This document shows, in pieces, positions 9,801 to 24,847 of a stretch of DNA of 64,000 nucleotides. The DNA is taken from assembly GCF_014851395.1 (NCBI RefSeq), contig NW_024041150.1:3896891-3960890 (forward strand), read 5' to 3'. A program made the position numbers and the translations under genes. Within the stretch, counting starts at the first letter, position 1, and each line of letters opens with the position of its first letter. The notes beneath the pieces were generated by a model, which saw only the letters and a list, made by a program, of their open reading frames with translations, was not told the DNA's origin and made no database searches. This DNA comes from Micropterus salmoides. Its lineage: Eukaryota; Chordata; Actinopteri; Centrarchiformes; Centrarchidae.

Positions 9801-12800
9801 ATGAGTTAGGTGAGCTGCAGGCGACTTTAAACAGCGCCGTCAAGTCAGCCATAATCTGCCTCCGGTAGGCTTTGTGAGCTTACTGTGAGCTTAGAACAAT
9901 GATCAGGCAAAAAGGTGTTTCACACTTTGTGCAGCCAGAGAAAAGCAACTGCGTGCACCGGTGTTTTGCCAAATTCTGCATGCCTGCGGAGAATTGCACG
10001 CACCTCGCGTGTGGTAACGCTCTTACGCTGAGAAAAGAGGTGGAAAGCAAATCTCGGCAGGTAGCCTACAACATCTGTTCTGCAGAATTATGCATCCATC
10101 TGTTTAGGACCTTTTCAGACACTTTGCTGTGCTCATTGTTTAAATGTTTAAGTCGTTGCTAAATCTCAAGGAATGCATACTTCTGCTAATTGTAATAAAA
10201 TATTAACGACTCTAAACGTTCATGAAATATATACATTTATCACCACTGATGAACCCCACAAACGATTTTATAGTGTTTAAAAGCAGTAGATCTATTTGGA
10301 AGTGCATGCATTTCTCACCAGGCATGCAAAATTCGGGATAACACCTGACTCGGCGCCTGCCACTGCTTTGCTCCCGCCAGGTCATGTCATGTCATGGGGA
10401 TATGGCATCATAATGACATTTTGCAGCGCTGGTAAAAGTCGACTGCACCCCCCACCCACAGTCATTCTGTGGGAAACACTGTATTAATATTCAAAAGCAT
10501 AAGTGTAAGCAGTAAACATAAAGTACAGCAGAAGCTGATGGGAATTTCATTAATTCGGCAGATGTTTGTCCATAATCCAAAGTACTGGACACATTCAAAT
10601 ATTGACCTGATGGTGGCGCTACATGCAAAGTCAGAGGATCACTCAAGTCAGTAGGATTCATCCTCTGGGAACCATGAATGTCAGTACAAAAGTTGATGGC
10701 AATCCATCAAATATCATTCAAGTCTGGATCAAAGTGGTGGACCAACAGACCCTTAGAGCCACAGCACCAGCATGGCTGATAACAGGACAAATCACACCTT
10801 CCGTTATGATCCGGCTGAGTGTCTGTGGGCGTGGCACTCCTGGCACTCTTCCCTAAGCTCCAATCGTCTAATCACCGGTGGCTCGTCTACACGACGGCCA
10901 ATCCATAATCAAGACCTCCAGTATTTCAACACCGGCTCAACACTCCATTCCTCGCCAGATAGTCTGTTCACATCAGTGGTACACACAGCATGGCCTCACC
11001 TTGGATACTGTTATTAAGTCACTTGTTTGCTCTGCTCCTGACTCCTGTCTTTTTTCTCGTCTGTGTCATAGTTTTTGGTTCCTTAGTGAGGAGTTTTCCG
11101 TTTGCCTGCTTTGTTCCACGAGCACTCTGTCTCTGCTGCCTGCCTGCCCGCTCTCCACCAGGACATCTTTGTTGCACATTTTTTGAGCCTGTCAATAAAA
11201 TTTTTTCACTTCTTCTCCAGTTTCAGTGTCCCCTATTGATTCCGCTGTTCCTACTGGCCACCACTGTCATACATTCTTAATGTTGTAAAAACTGAACACC
11301 TTTACTGTCCTTAAAGCTTGTTACAAAGGAAGCCACGTCCTGCCGAGAAGTAACATTTACCTTCTGCACTTCGAGAGGTGGAGGCGTTGTCCTTCCACTC
11401 CAACTTCTCCAAAATGAGAAATTTCCAACTCTGACGGGGAACAGAGACGACAGAACCTTTGCCTCAATCCTTTCATTTTTTCTTTTCTAACTTTCTCCCC
11501 ACAAATCTTCAGAGAGGAGCCACAAAAAGGAGGCCGGGGGCTTAATGGTTCACCCCACAGCATTTTCTAAAGTAATGCATCTCCATCTCCTGCTGGGGAA
11601 CGACATTTAGGAGTAAAAAGGAAGAGAGGGCTTTAAACATTCACCACCTCTGGGTTTTCCCCCCAAATCAGGTCATCCCTTCGCCCACTGAAGACAGTAG
11701 AAGACAAACTTTTACACCTCTGCTCTCCTTGTTACTGAAACACTTTCAGAAAAGAGAGACAGAAAATCAGGTCATCTTATCTCTAACTAAAGACCGAAGA
11801 TGACAATTAAACTTCTCTTTAAACATCTTCACAGGGAACTGAGAGGGACTGAAATGGAGGTGAAGAATTCAAGCTTTCAGCCTCCTCTGCATGTTTTTAA
11901 AAGGAGGACTAAGACAAAGACGAGACTGAGGCGTCACAACCTTCAACTTACAAAAGAGTCTTCGATTTCAAAATGCCCTTTTCTCTCGTCTTTATTCTGT
12001 TCTCCAGGAGACAGACTGGAGGTGACGTGCAGAGTTTGCCTTTAGAAAAGAGATATTTAAACTTAAAAAGTGTGTTTATTCAGGTTAAATGATGTTTAAA
12101 GAAAAGATTTACGTAAGTAGCCAGTCAGAGTGGCTAGCGCTCTCATTAACAGGAGACATACAGGTTTAAAGGTCTCACACACACTCAAAAGATGTCTTCC
12201 TTCTTTCAGTAGATGGCTAAATAACTTTTAACCCCATATCCGGATGGGTCAAAAACTGTTTCTCCCCTGTGAAACAAAAAGTCAACATGGACGGCTGTGG
12301 CTCAGGATGTAGAGCGGGTTGTGGTTCAGTCCCCGGCTCCTCCAGTTTGCATGTCCTTGGGCCCCAAATTGCCCCTGGTGGCTGTTTGAATATGAACGTG
12401 TGTGAATGTTGGAGCTTGGTGAATGCGATGTAGTGTAAAAGCGCTTTGATTGGTCGCAAAGATTAGAAAGACGCTACACAAATACGAAGCATTTACATTT
12501 AAAATTGATTCTAGTTATGTAAGTTACGTAATGTAAGTCACAGTAACAGGTTATTTAAACCCAAACCATGACATCTTCCTGAACTTCACTAAGAAGTTTT
12601 GTTGCCTAACCAAACTGAGACGTTTCACAACATTAACCACTAGTTTTATTTTGAAAACTGGACGTTGCATATGTATTGGTGCTAACTGTCCAGTGAAGCC
12701 CTGCACGTGCAAAAACAACGCTAAAGGGCACCCAGGGCGTTAAAAAGCGAAGCCAAGGCTCTTTATGACAAGTTGGGAATGAGAATGACAATTGACAATT

Positions 12801-15800
12801 CAGTAGTCGCTGGATATTGGTAAAGACATGTCCCTACTAAATTCTACGGCCTTTACTGGACGTATGCCTGCAGGAATTAGTAACATCACAACTGTTTAGG
12901 AGCCAGTCGTGGTCCAGTATGCAACATTCAGCTTGATAATGGGAACTTAAAGCCTCCAGGTCACAAACACAGATCTATACAGATGTAGACAGCTGGAGGC
13001 ATTCAAGGACTCTTAGCTTTGCTCACTATGCTAACATTACTTGTAAATAATCAGAGCCAGCGGAGAGCGTTACCCATGATCCTGGGGCGAGTTCAATCTC
13101 AAAACGTTTTGCATCGGTTTACAACATTTCGGACTGAACGACATTTCCTTGCAACGTTGCGCAACGTTCTGCTTCGGGCTTTGAAGTATGTTTTCTCCTG
13201 TTTGGTGGGTGTGTCACAGGTGTTACCCAATCAGCTGTGACAAGCAAACACAACGGTGTTAAAAAGGCAGGAAAATTCAGTGCGCTTGTGTACACAGCAG
13301 GGTGTTCAGGGAACCACCGTTTCCGTTGAAAAAATTGTTTTGCTATGTTTTGTCTGCGCTGAACTCAGCCCTGGTTTTGCACATCATTGTGGCCCCTTGA
13401 GAGTCTTCTAAAGCCAGGCTGATGTTGACGCTATGTCATGTTTAGTCTGATTGTATTTTGCTTCGTTTGGTACCTTTGTATCCCTGCTCGGCCTCCCGCA
13501 GGTCGATCTTGGTTATCGGTCTGAAGTCAACGTCCCACAGCCGGACACAGCCGTCTCTGCCTCCTGTGGCAAAACCCTCCTCACAGGAATACATGCTGAA
13601 GATACCAGCCTGTGCACACACACACACACACACACACGTATGTTCACACAGCTATCATCTACGCCAATGTTTTTACCAATTTGGGTTGTTAATGGATGGT
13701 ACCCAAGCTAATATTTTTGGATCAAAGCTTTGTTTTTCTTATTCTTTTAGTAAATTTACTCCATATTCATGTATACCTCCAGTGTTTTAAAATTCAAAAA
13801 CATGTGTGACATTTCCGAGGATTCAATTCCTAGTTTGATCTGATCAATTTTGAAGATCTGCTGTCTTTCTAGGGCTGGACAATATAGGTCAAAAATGTTA
13901 TCATGATATCTTCAGATATCGATAATTATCACGATAAGTATCAAATTGTTATTTCTTTTGTGTTTAAAGGCTGATTTTTGCTCCTGAGTGAAAGTTGAAG
14001 AAACCAGATGGTTAATTGTGGTTTAACTCTTCTTTATAGTCAACTCTTGATGCCAAACACTGGATCACTTCACAAATCTGAGGAAGACCTTTCAAAACAA
14101 TTATGATAAATTCTTTGTCAACAAATTTGGACTAGTAAAATTAAGTAAAAGCTTTTTTCAGTCCTTTTTACCCAACAAATTTATAGAATATTTACTGAAC
14201 ATTTGTTATATTGTTATTGAAAAAAATAATATATCGTTATAATTATTGTTATTGTTTCATTGTCCTATGTCTTTCTGTTTTGTCCTATGTGACAGTAAAT
14301 CATTTCTTATGGGGATTGGACCAAACAAAATAAAAACATGTACATTAACAGAAAAACTCTGATATTGCTGAAACATAGCAGACAAGATAAGGAAAATATG
14401 ACTTAAAATAAAAACAATCAGTCAGCAGGTAAGAGACTCACCCCATGGGCAGACTGAACTGTTTTTATCAGGTTGAGTCCCTTCCAGACGTAAATGTCCC
14501 CGTTGAGCGCCCCGGAGTATGTGATATCATCTTTGGCTGAGGCGACGCACAGGATGGTCTGCAAGTCACCCGTCTTCCCGAAAATCCCCCGCTTTGGAGT
14601 GAGAGAGTTACCACACAGAGACCAGAACTACAAAGAGAGACGGCACACATGAGCCTTTTCAGATTAGAATACGTAACATTGCGAGGCTCATCTATCTGTC
14701 AAAGTGACAACTTCTTGTTTTTCAGAAAAAAAAGACTTTTACGTTGATGTTCCTCACAGCGCAATGATTTGTGGCACCTGGTGCTCGAGATGGAGGAGAG
14801 AGAGAGCAGAAATAAGTTAAGCGAGTTGTAATTTAAAGATAAGTAATAGAGGAAGAAGAACCTTTTGCATCAAATCTGATTGATTTTAAAACGTATTTTG
14901 CTGATCTTTCTTTTCCAAATATCTATGGATTGTGAGCACACGTGCATATGGAAAAAACATGGTGAAACACAACCAAAACAGCATCGTAAAAATATCGTAG
15001 TGGCCCGAATGCAAGGCAATGTGTTGATCTAGAAGGTTTTCCAGATAGTACGTTTGAAACTCTGAAGCCCAGCGTATTATATTCTATGACGAGACAATTA
15101 CACATTATTCACAACACCATGTAGATATTCTTTTTTAATAGGAAAGAGGGCATTGTGGATTGTGTTAAGCCGTATTATTGCCAGGCAAGCGACTTTCTAA
15201 AAGTGTGTTTATAGAGTAGTGTATAGTGCATAAAGCTACTCGGCCTACAAAGTGTTTAACTCATGTAGTCCAACCTGTGGCAGTGTCTGAAGGCTTGCTG
15301 CCAGCGAGGAATAAATTCCTGATGAGTGATGATGTAAAAACCAGTCAGAAATGTCTCCCCCTGACATCTTTACTGCAGAAACAAACCTGAGACTGATATT
15401 TAAACAGCCATAGATGATGAAGAGGCTGTCTACAAGCAGCACACACTGGCACTGGCATCTTGATTCTGGCTAAATCTACATCTGTCAACAGCAGAAACAC
15501 TATGCACAACCTGGATGAGTAGTACATTTTAAAGGCGTATTATGTAGTTTCCAGTGGCCACTAGCGGTGCGGTTTTAAGATTGCAACCAGGCGTGTGCTC
15601 GTACGCGTGCTCGCTTGAACTCATGAGCGAGCATAATCCGAAACACAACCGCTTTCATACAGAAATCCCGCAATAAACGCAGAAACACCAGCATGCAGGC
15701 TGTGGCTTTTCACACAGACATGTTCAGGCTCTGTTATTTCAACGTTCTCGGCTCAGAGGCAGCTCAACACTAGCTCCGTACCTTTCATTCAGCGCAGCAA

Positions 15801-18800
15801 GACACCGGTATATTGGCACAGTACTCCAGAAAAAACGCAGAGTGAGAGCGGCTATAGACAGGCAGGGAGATGGCTTCACACAACATGGTGGAAACTCAGG
15901 TAAACTCCCACTGCAACGTTACAGTAATGTTTTTATCAGCTTGAGGTTGAACTAATCTGATCCATGCGCGTTATCATGTAACGCGCATAGATCAGTGTTG
16001 TTGTCGCTGTGTACCTGAGTATCGGTAAAATCACAATAAATCTAAACTGAACGTTACAAAGCCAACAGCGGCAGGTCCCAGCTAATATAGCGTTAGCTCG
16101 CTGCTCTGCCTGCATCACCATAAGCTAGTAAACAAATCGTTCCACATTTTCACCGTTGCATAATTTCTTACAGGCTAAATCAATAATTTGAAATACTACC
16201 AGTGGTACACAGAATATATAGGTCGTTAGTTAGTTGGTGAAGTGATAACGTTACAACTTTGCACCAGATAACGTTAGCAACTGCTCGGTGTTAGCCTGCG
16301 AGCTAACGTGACTTTCTCTGTGTTTCTCCAGCTTTACTAATGCTCACTGTGTTCTTACTTGATATCATCTGAACCTGTTTGGTCTTCAGCACATAAGCCT
16401 TTATTGTTGTTTTGTATCCTTACATAGAGCCTGTGTTTTGCTGTGAGCCGGTTGTTTTATGGTGTTAGTGGACTGCATGTCGTTAGCTGCTGTGTTGGCG
16501 CTGTAGCACAAGAGAGGCTCGGGAGCGCGCACAGGGCTGAATCTGACCCAGAGACCTCACATTAATAAAAGCAGTATAGTGGCTGATGCAACAACAGAGA
16601 AAACAGGCGTGTGCTTCATTTCTAAGTGGGTTTTGAGCCCATTGACAATAAGGCAATGAAAATTTGATTTATTTATAATTAATTTCATTGACAAACATAT
16701 AGCTATACATTAATACTTTTTGTTGGTTTTCTTCATTCATTAAATCCTATAAATCCTATAAGATAATGCTCTACATAGTGGTTAGTCTCTAATGTGTTAA
16801 TGATAAGTACTAACTCATAACCATTCATGCATCAACCTTGTTTTAGTGTCCCGGTCCATCCAGGCTGTGATTGGTCAGTTTACGAAAAGTGACATTGACC
16901 ACTGCAACAACTTTATATAAAGTTGAATATGTTTCAACAAAAGGTTCCTGATAAGGTTCCCTAAGCTCCTTATATTCACGTTAGAATCCCCGGATACTTT
17001 CTGTTCTGTCTACTTTATGTCACACAAGCGATCAGCAGCTGGTAGGATTTTACTTTTGAAGCTTTGTGGTGTCGTCATCATCGGACTCTGTTCGTGTTCT
17101 CTTTCTACCTTTTGCAGCCAGGCCTTTTAAGGTTCATGTTAGCCTAGCCGCCAACAGAGAAAAGCAGGCAAGCGAGAGCGGAAACGTGAGCATAACGTAG
17201 CGCCCCCTGGGTAATACAGTTTATTTAGGGCCATTATGAATCGCCCAGAGAACCTGATATGGAGAGGACAGAAAAGAGTCCCGGCAGCTTGTGAGAAGTG
17301 ACGGCATGCAAGATAAAGTCACAGTAAACCACAGAGAAAAATATAGAAGTATCGGGCCACTTCCAGCACTGCACACGTGATATTCACATTCTGCTTTAAT
17401 GGAAGTTTTACTTCACGTTGTCTATTATTCGGTTAAGTACAGTGGATTTCTTTTGCAATTGAGCGTATTACATGACAACTTGAACCATGAGAAACGTAAG
17501 AATCAACATCCCTAGTGTGTTTACTAATTTGTGTTATTACCTTGATGTGTTTGACTCCACAGCTCACTAGGCGGTTCTGTTGAAACAAATCCCAGCAGAT
17601 ATCGAAGATCTGGAGGGAAGAAGAGAAGTTGGCATACACATGCACTTTACGTAGCCCAACACACACACACACACTCAATCTGTCTCTTTCTCTCACCCTG
17701 TCTGAGTGTCCGGTGGCTGTAGCCAGGATCTTCCCTCTCTTCCACTCCCAGATGCATACTGTGTTTTTGGCATCCAGGCCGACCGAGGCTAACCGCTACA
17801 GACCAGAGAGAGAAACGATTACTATTATAAATGGAAAGACCCATCAAAACATGAATATAAAAAGGCTATTTTCTACAGTAGAACAGATATACATTAGGAT
17901 TTTTTTTATTCCTTTGGGAAGTCACTATGGTAATGAAGAGCATAACCAAGTGCTTTGAGCTGCTTAAACAGATCCATAAAAATTTAATCATGCACAAGTT
18001 GCTGCAAGTGGATACAGAAATAAATATTAAAGTTCAGTCAGGACCACTTTAATCAAACAAACTTTCATTTAATCTGCAGTAAGTCATGTTTTGCAGTATG
18101 TTTCTGTTCTGGGACATCTCTGCCCTCTACGTGCGTACTTGAAATACCTAAGAGAGAGAGCAACAGCAAAGATCATCCCAGAACAGTTCAGGCATCAATG
18201 ACAACAGAAATGACATTGATTAGTCAGAAACAGCAGCAGAGGAACACCCGGTGACAAACTGCTGGAAACTGAAGTCTAGCTCGAGGACAGTTCTCGTTCT
18301 GAAATCTCGTGAGAGGCGAGTTGTTGCAGGAAACGCCGCTGGAAACGAGGGAGAGGAGTTTGTTGTGTATGTAAAGGAGCTGCTAGCAAGACTTTTAATT
18401 CCAAACGTTACTCCAACACAACAAACTCCTCTCTCCAACTCTGACTCAAGTTTCCACCAGCGTCTTCCTGCAACAACTCGCTGACTCTCATGAGCTTTCA
18501 GAAGGAGAATTGTCCTTGATTATCTGTTTTTTTAGATTGATGTTGGTGGCAAAAAGAAGCACTTTTTGTGGATTTAATGATGAAGGCAATTGCCTCGAAG
18601 GAATAAGCTGCAGCCGCTGCCGGCTGAAGCCATCTACTGCACGGATTCCAAAACTTTTTGTAGCTGGGATTGTGGGCTGAGTTTGATTTTGTTGCCTCCC
18701 TTAACTAACGCTTTGCTAGATTTTCCTTGTTATGTTAATAAAAAATGCAATCCACATTACATTAAATTTTCTGCAAAGCCCAATTGCACTGTAAAAACAA

Positions 18801-21800
18801 AAAGGCAACAAACTTCAATCCACTTTTGGGTTTGGTGGTTTAAATATTATCTTCTTTTAGTTTAGGCTTCAACTTTTGTATCCACAGATCATGGATCAGA
18901 AATGAGCTTCGATGTCATCTTTTTCCTGTCCCGTCCTGTTCCTGATAAAAAAAAATCTTAAAATAGTGTTTATTTATAGTAGAACTGCATATTCATCTAT
19001 AACAACTGCTCCTGTTGACTTTTATTCCAGCCCCATCCCAGTCCCGTGATGAATAGTGAAACTGACTGAATCCATCCTCTTCCACAACTCCCATGTTATT
19101 TTTTATTTCAGATGGCATTCTGTTGAATAAGATCAAGTTAACAGCATGTTCTGCATCTTCTTTTCTCACGTGAAGTCAAAGTCGGACCAAATCAGAACTT
19201 TTGTGGCTGATGCTCACCTTTGAATCTGAATTTTCTGAACGGCAGCAGTGCAGCAGTGGTATGGAAAACATCACATAAAGTGTTCCAGGTTAAGAAGAAT
19301 ATTCGGACTCCGACTTAATAATAAATCAGCTGCACCAAAGCCCTTGATTTATTATTAAGTTGGATTTATGATTATTTTATAGATTCTGTGTTGACTCTGA
19401 TTTACTCAGAGTTGTTAAGTCATGGTGACTGAAGTCCCGGCCAGCAACAAAAACTGCCGACACAACAGGATGGATCATTTACAGAGTCACTTCACCACTT
19501 AGTCTGATTTTCTTTCATTTGTTTTTAACAGTTGGGCAGAAAGGAATAAGTCCTGAGAATCATCAATAAACAAAACTCCATGTATTTTACTTCCAACTCT
19601 CTAGCACAGCAATGACCCCAACAGTCATTTCAAATCTGCTTTTGCATATTCTGCAAATACTGATGTAAAGTTCACTTTGCTGAAGCTAATTTTGTTGGAT
19701 AACTTTGAATACGATTTTTATGCTAACAAAAGCTAAATAAGAGATAAGTTGCTAATGGCTGTAATCAGCCACACATTTGGTGGTCATGTTTAAATCCAAC
19801 CAATCTCAAAACAGGAAATAAACGGTGGTGTCCCGTGTTCAAGTCTGACGTTTTGTGACTTTGTTGCTCTATAAAAACATCACCTGACTTCCTCCTTTGT
19901 TCCCGTCATAATTGCTTTGGCTGTCAGCGGGCTCAGTCACTTGAACGTTAACATTTGTCGTATTTGATTAACTTGCTGATGACTGATGCTGTGGGTTTTT
20001 TCTCAGGAGGACCGACTTGTTTGTATAAGTGAAGTTGTATGTGAATGTAACAGGAGGATTTGAACACACAAGGCTTTGCCAGACAAGATTTACAGTCGGG
20101 GAATTTAGCTGACAGAGCAACTTACAATGAAAAGATGGAGAAATCTCCTGGATACCTACATTAAAAGGAGGAAGGAGGATAAATCCACAAAGAATGCACA
20201 GGCAGGAGGAAAGCCAAAACAGCAGCAGAAACATATGAGCTCACTGGCTTTCCTTGTGAAATGCACCGAGCCCCAGAAGTATTATAAGCTGACCATTATA
20301 CACTGTAAGCCTTGTATTAAATGCCGTGTACCACATATTCAGAATATTCTGCATTTTCTTTAGGCTGCTATTCACTGTGAATGGGACCTGGCGTTGCAGC
20401 CCGGTGTCACCCGCTGAGATTTAAAAGGAGCCCAGCGGCACTACAGGGGAAAGTTGAGAAAAACTCATGCTAACGTCCTCTTACAAAGTGTGAGTGACAA
20501 CTAGGCGAGAGCCAATCAAGCTTGTTTGCATGCAGAAACAGATGCACCGATTTGTTTACTACTAAGTGCAGTTACACGACTCTGGGTGCAATCTATAATG
20601 TTTTGGGGCTTCCAGTGTTGCTGTTATCTGGATATCCGGGCCAAGACAGATATCTGTTTATACAGATTACAGGACTGCAGTGCCAGTCGTGTTGCCAGCT
20701 CAGCCTTTATTGTCGTATTAAAACAGTTTCAATAACGCATACTGCAAACAAAGCTATTCTGTATTTGAAGAAACTGTTCAACAGGAAATGAGCATTTAAA
20801 TTACATGTTCAGCACAACTCACACAGCGAGCTTCACGAGAGGCCAAAGACCGACAACTACTTTGTATTTGTGTGTGTGAAGGCAGCTGAAAACACTGAGA
20901 GACTCAGGAAAACTCATTTACTCAGAGTGCCGCCCACTCACAGCCAGAGTCGACTTGTTTATATACCGCTCTCTGATGACTGAACTGTGTTTCATTTTCA
21001 CAGGTTGACTGACGTGGGAGAAACGTGGGAGATGGAGGGAGTGGTTTCTTGGTGATCAGTAGATTGAACACCTGTCTAAAAACAACTGAACTGATGATAC
21101 ATGTTTTGAGTATATGCTGTCTGTCACACTGCTGTCAGATGAGATGCCTCCAGTAAACTCACTGTGACTCAAAGTACGTTCGTTGGATGACGTTTACACC
21201 AGATGAACTGAGTCACAGTAGAGAGTCAGTGGGAGGACATGATGGAGCCACACACAATATAAATCAGCCAGAACACTGCAGGTGACTGTGTGATGGAAAT
21301 ATTTGCACAAGCTCAATTTGGTCTGCACAGGCTGCACACACACACACACACACCAATGACTGCTTCAATTTAACCAAGTGAATTTACCACATACCAGGGA
21401 TCTAAGCTCAAATAAAGTTACTTTATACAAATACATTAATACACTACACTAATACTACTTCCTACATTAATCTGATCAGATGACAACTTCACAGACAGCA
21501 AAGTAACAATTAAATTACCTGACAGTGCAAACACAACATTAAAAACTGTTATTTTTTTCCTTAGGTTTGTTTGTACTACACTGACCCCATATCTTACCCT
21601 GCCAATTAAACACACTAATAATTCTCATTATATCCTGTTTTACATTGCTATATTAAAACGCACAGCTAGTGGCCGTTCAGGTACACCGGGCATGTGTGTG
21701 CTGGTGTAAACATGAAGCAGATGGTCTACTCCATAGTTACAGAAGATCTGGCGAAAGAATAAAGTGCTACAGACGAAGAACCGCACCAGATTTATTTTGC

Positions 21801-24246
21801 ATGGACCAATAACGAGCTGGGACTGAATGTAACACGGGAGTTAAAATCGGCTTTGGCGGCAGAAAACAGACTGGGAGTCGTTGCAAAGTAAACAGCAACA
21901 TACACAGTACAAGTGTAGGCTATAAGTGTTTGTTTGCACGGCACAAAATATTTTAATAAAAGTACCAAATCAAAATCTCTGTCAGTAGCATCCTGTTTCT
22001 ACTTTGCATGACTTATTAGACCCAATCAGAAAGCCAAACGTGAGCGTCTGTGCCATCATTTCTAAAGTCCTCCGTTTTTGCCCGTCCGCACGAAAACGCT
22101 CTCCAGTGTTTTAAAACGAAAAACGGGGCCGGCAGCGTTTCCAAACTTCTCCGTTTTAGGTCTTCATTTTCGCCATTTTAGTCTGGACGGGAGGTGCAAA
22201 CGTAGCAAAAGGTCCCCGTTTTAAAATGAAAACGCAGTAGTGTGGACGGGACTCCAGTCTTTCACTCTGCCCAACACCATGCTACTAGTGATGTGCGGAT
22301 CGATCCTAAATTATCGATATTTCTGATATCAACGTTTCCTGCTCTAGGATTGATACTCATATAAAAGGATCAATATCTAAACTCAGTCATTTGAAGTGAG
22401 TGTGTGTTTTATCATAAGTATCTCAATGTCACCAGGATGGTCTAATTTTAGGCTACTCGGTTGATAGGAACTACTTCTCCTTCCGCCTGTCAAAGTCATG
22501 CTCGCGCTACAGCTCTGTGACGGAGCTTCTTTGAAGTGAGCCGCTTTTACATTTCCCGCGACTGAATACTGACTCTGGCCGACTGTAAAGTCACGTCTGG
22601 CTGTATTTTAGCTGTGAAGGTAATAATGACGCTGTGTGTGATGTGTGTGCAAAGACAGTGACATACTTTGGCAACACCGCTAACTTCGCTAAACATCTGA
22701 GATTAAGTCAAAATAATATGATGATGTTATAAAGCGGCGGTTCTGAGCAGAATATTTTTATTAAAGAATATGACAGTAGTGTGATGTCTATCGTTACGCA
22801 GCTATTATTTTGAATTGGTAAGGCTACAGCCTGCCCCTTATTTCTCTCATAAGGGAGGTAACATTAAACTAGAAATAAAATATGTTAAAAAAATTGGTAT
22901 CGGCAATACCAGCCTGGGTATTACTTGGTATTGGATCGTATAGGAATTAAGTGGTGTTGCACATCACTACATACTACTCTTTGTAACACCCTCACCACCA
23001 TCTAACTCTACTTAACCTTACACCCTGTGTTACAACCTTGACATGCTAACACTGATAAACTTATTATAAATTGAAGTTACTGAACCAAAGTGATGAATAA
23101 CGATCATCATCATTCCACTTTGTCCTTTCCCGTCACTGGTTCTCTCCCTTTCATTCCCCTCTTCTGTCCTGCTCTCACTGTGTCTGTAAAGCACTATTAT
23201 TCTATGAACTTTCGGTTGATGCACGAGTGTCCTTTAATGACAAAAACCATCTGTTGGTCTGCTGGTTGAATCATTTTACGCATCATTAATCACGTGTAAT
23301 TTATGTGTGTGTGTGTCACTATAAACATGAAACTTGTGTGCGTGTGTGTGTCTCACCTGTCCGTCCGCGCTGAATGCGAGGCAGGCGATGCCGTGTGTGT
23401 GTCCGTCACGGAGCAGAGAGACGGTCTGGACGGTGAAGGAGTCCCAAACACACACATAGGGATCCTTCCCCACCTGACCGGTCGCCACAAGGGAGCGCTC
23501 CGGGTGCAACGCCAGGCTGTCGGGGGAGGAGAGGAAGGTCAAAGAAGCAGACAGAGGAGTGGAGGGGGCGTAGAGAGGAGGGGGCGAGGTAGAGACAGAA
23601 GGTAGAGGGGGAGAAAAGGGAGGATAAAAAGAGATAACAGACTTCAATAAAAAAAATAAACATTTAACATCTCTTGCATTTGATTAGGTGAGGATTTCTG
23701 ACCAATCAGAGGACTTCCTTCATTAACCCAAGTTACAAGTAAAAGTCCTGCATTCAAAGTACAAACATACCATCGGTACTTAAAGTATCAGAAGCACAAG
23801 TACTCTGAGTACTAAACTAAGTTTAGTCCAGTGGTTATCAACCTAGGGGTCAGGGCCCTCCAAAGGGTCACCAGATAAATCTTAGTGGTTGTGAGATGAT
23901 TCACTGGAGAATATACTTTTTCTTTAGAATCTTTAATTTTCTTTTGTAAAATATTGGATCAATAGTTTTTGAGATGAAACTGATAACAACTCAGAGATGC
24001 AACTACACGCTGATTTAAGGGGTTTCGTATCGTATTTTATACGTTTATCAGTGGCATGTTTTTAACTTAGAAGTATTCAGATAATAAGTAAAAGCAATAT
24101 TGCAAATTAAAAATACTACAGTGAGTAGTAATTTTAAAAATACACTTATTTATAAACCTATGTTCTCTCCTTTTTTATCCCTCTCTCTTTATGAGAGTCA
24201 AATAGACTGCTATAAATACACTCACTGCTTAATGGCATCATTATCA

Positions 24247-24279
<33 letters not shown>

Positions 24280-24795
24280 CACAGAGTGTCTCTGCTCTGT
24301 TGATCGGGTAATGACCCTGATGCTAGAAATGTGTGTGTGTGACCTTGGCTTTTCTCTCTCTTACTTCAATCTGATATTTATTTATTTATTTAACAGGGAC
24401 AATGCACAATATATGTACTGTACCAGATTTAGCTAAAAGCTAATTCCCATCTGCAGTCCCTGGGCAGGTGCCAATAGTGTGCAAAATATTACCAAAATAA
24501 TAAAATATAACACTAATCCCAAAACCAAACCTTACATTTCATAAATATATAGATAAATGCCAACCAGTTCAAATAAGCCACATCTAACCAACTAAAAAAC
24601 GACTGAAATATACCAAACCTCCCAAAACCATAATAAACACAACATCGACAATCCAAATACAAAAATAAACAAACTGTCATTACGAGAATTTTACCTTATC
24701 TATATTAACAGATGTAAATCTGTCCTTTTGTATTCCTACGTCTGGTGTTTGAGAGACAGAAACAGAAAGTAAAAGAGAAAAGTCACAGAAAAGTG

Positions 24796-24847
<52 letters not shown>

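Noticed and set aside
23303..23605. Plus-strand frame over eml6 exon 2
   Set aside because: Shadow of the minus-strand exon, whose splice sites and family similarity are clear.
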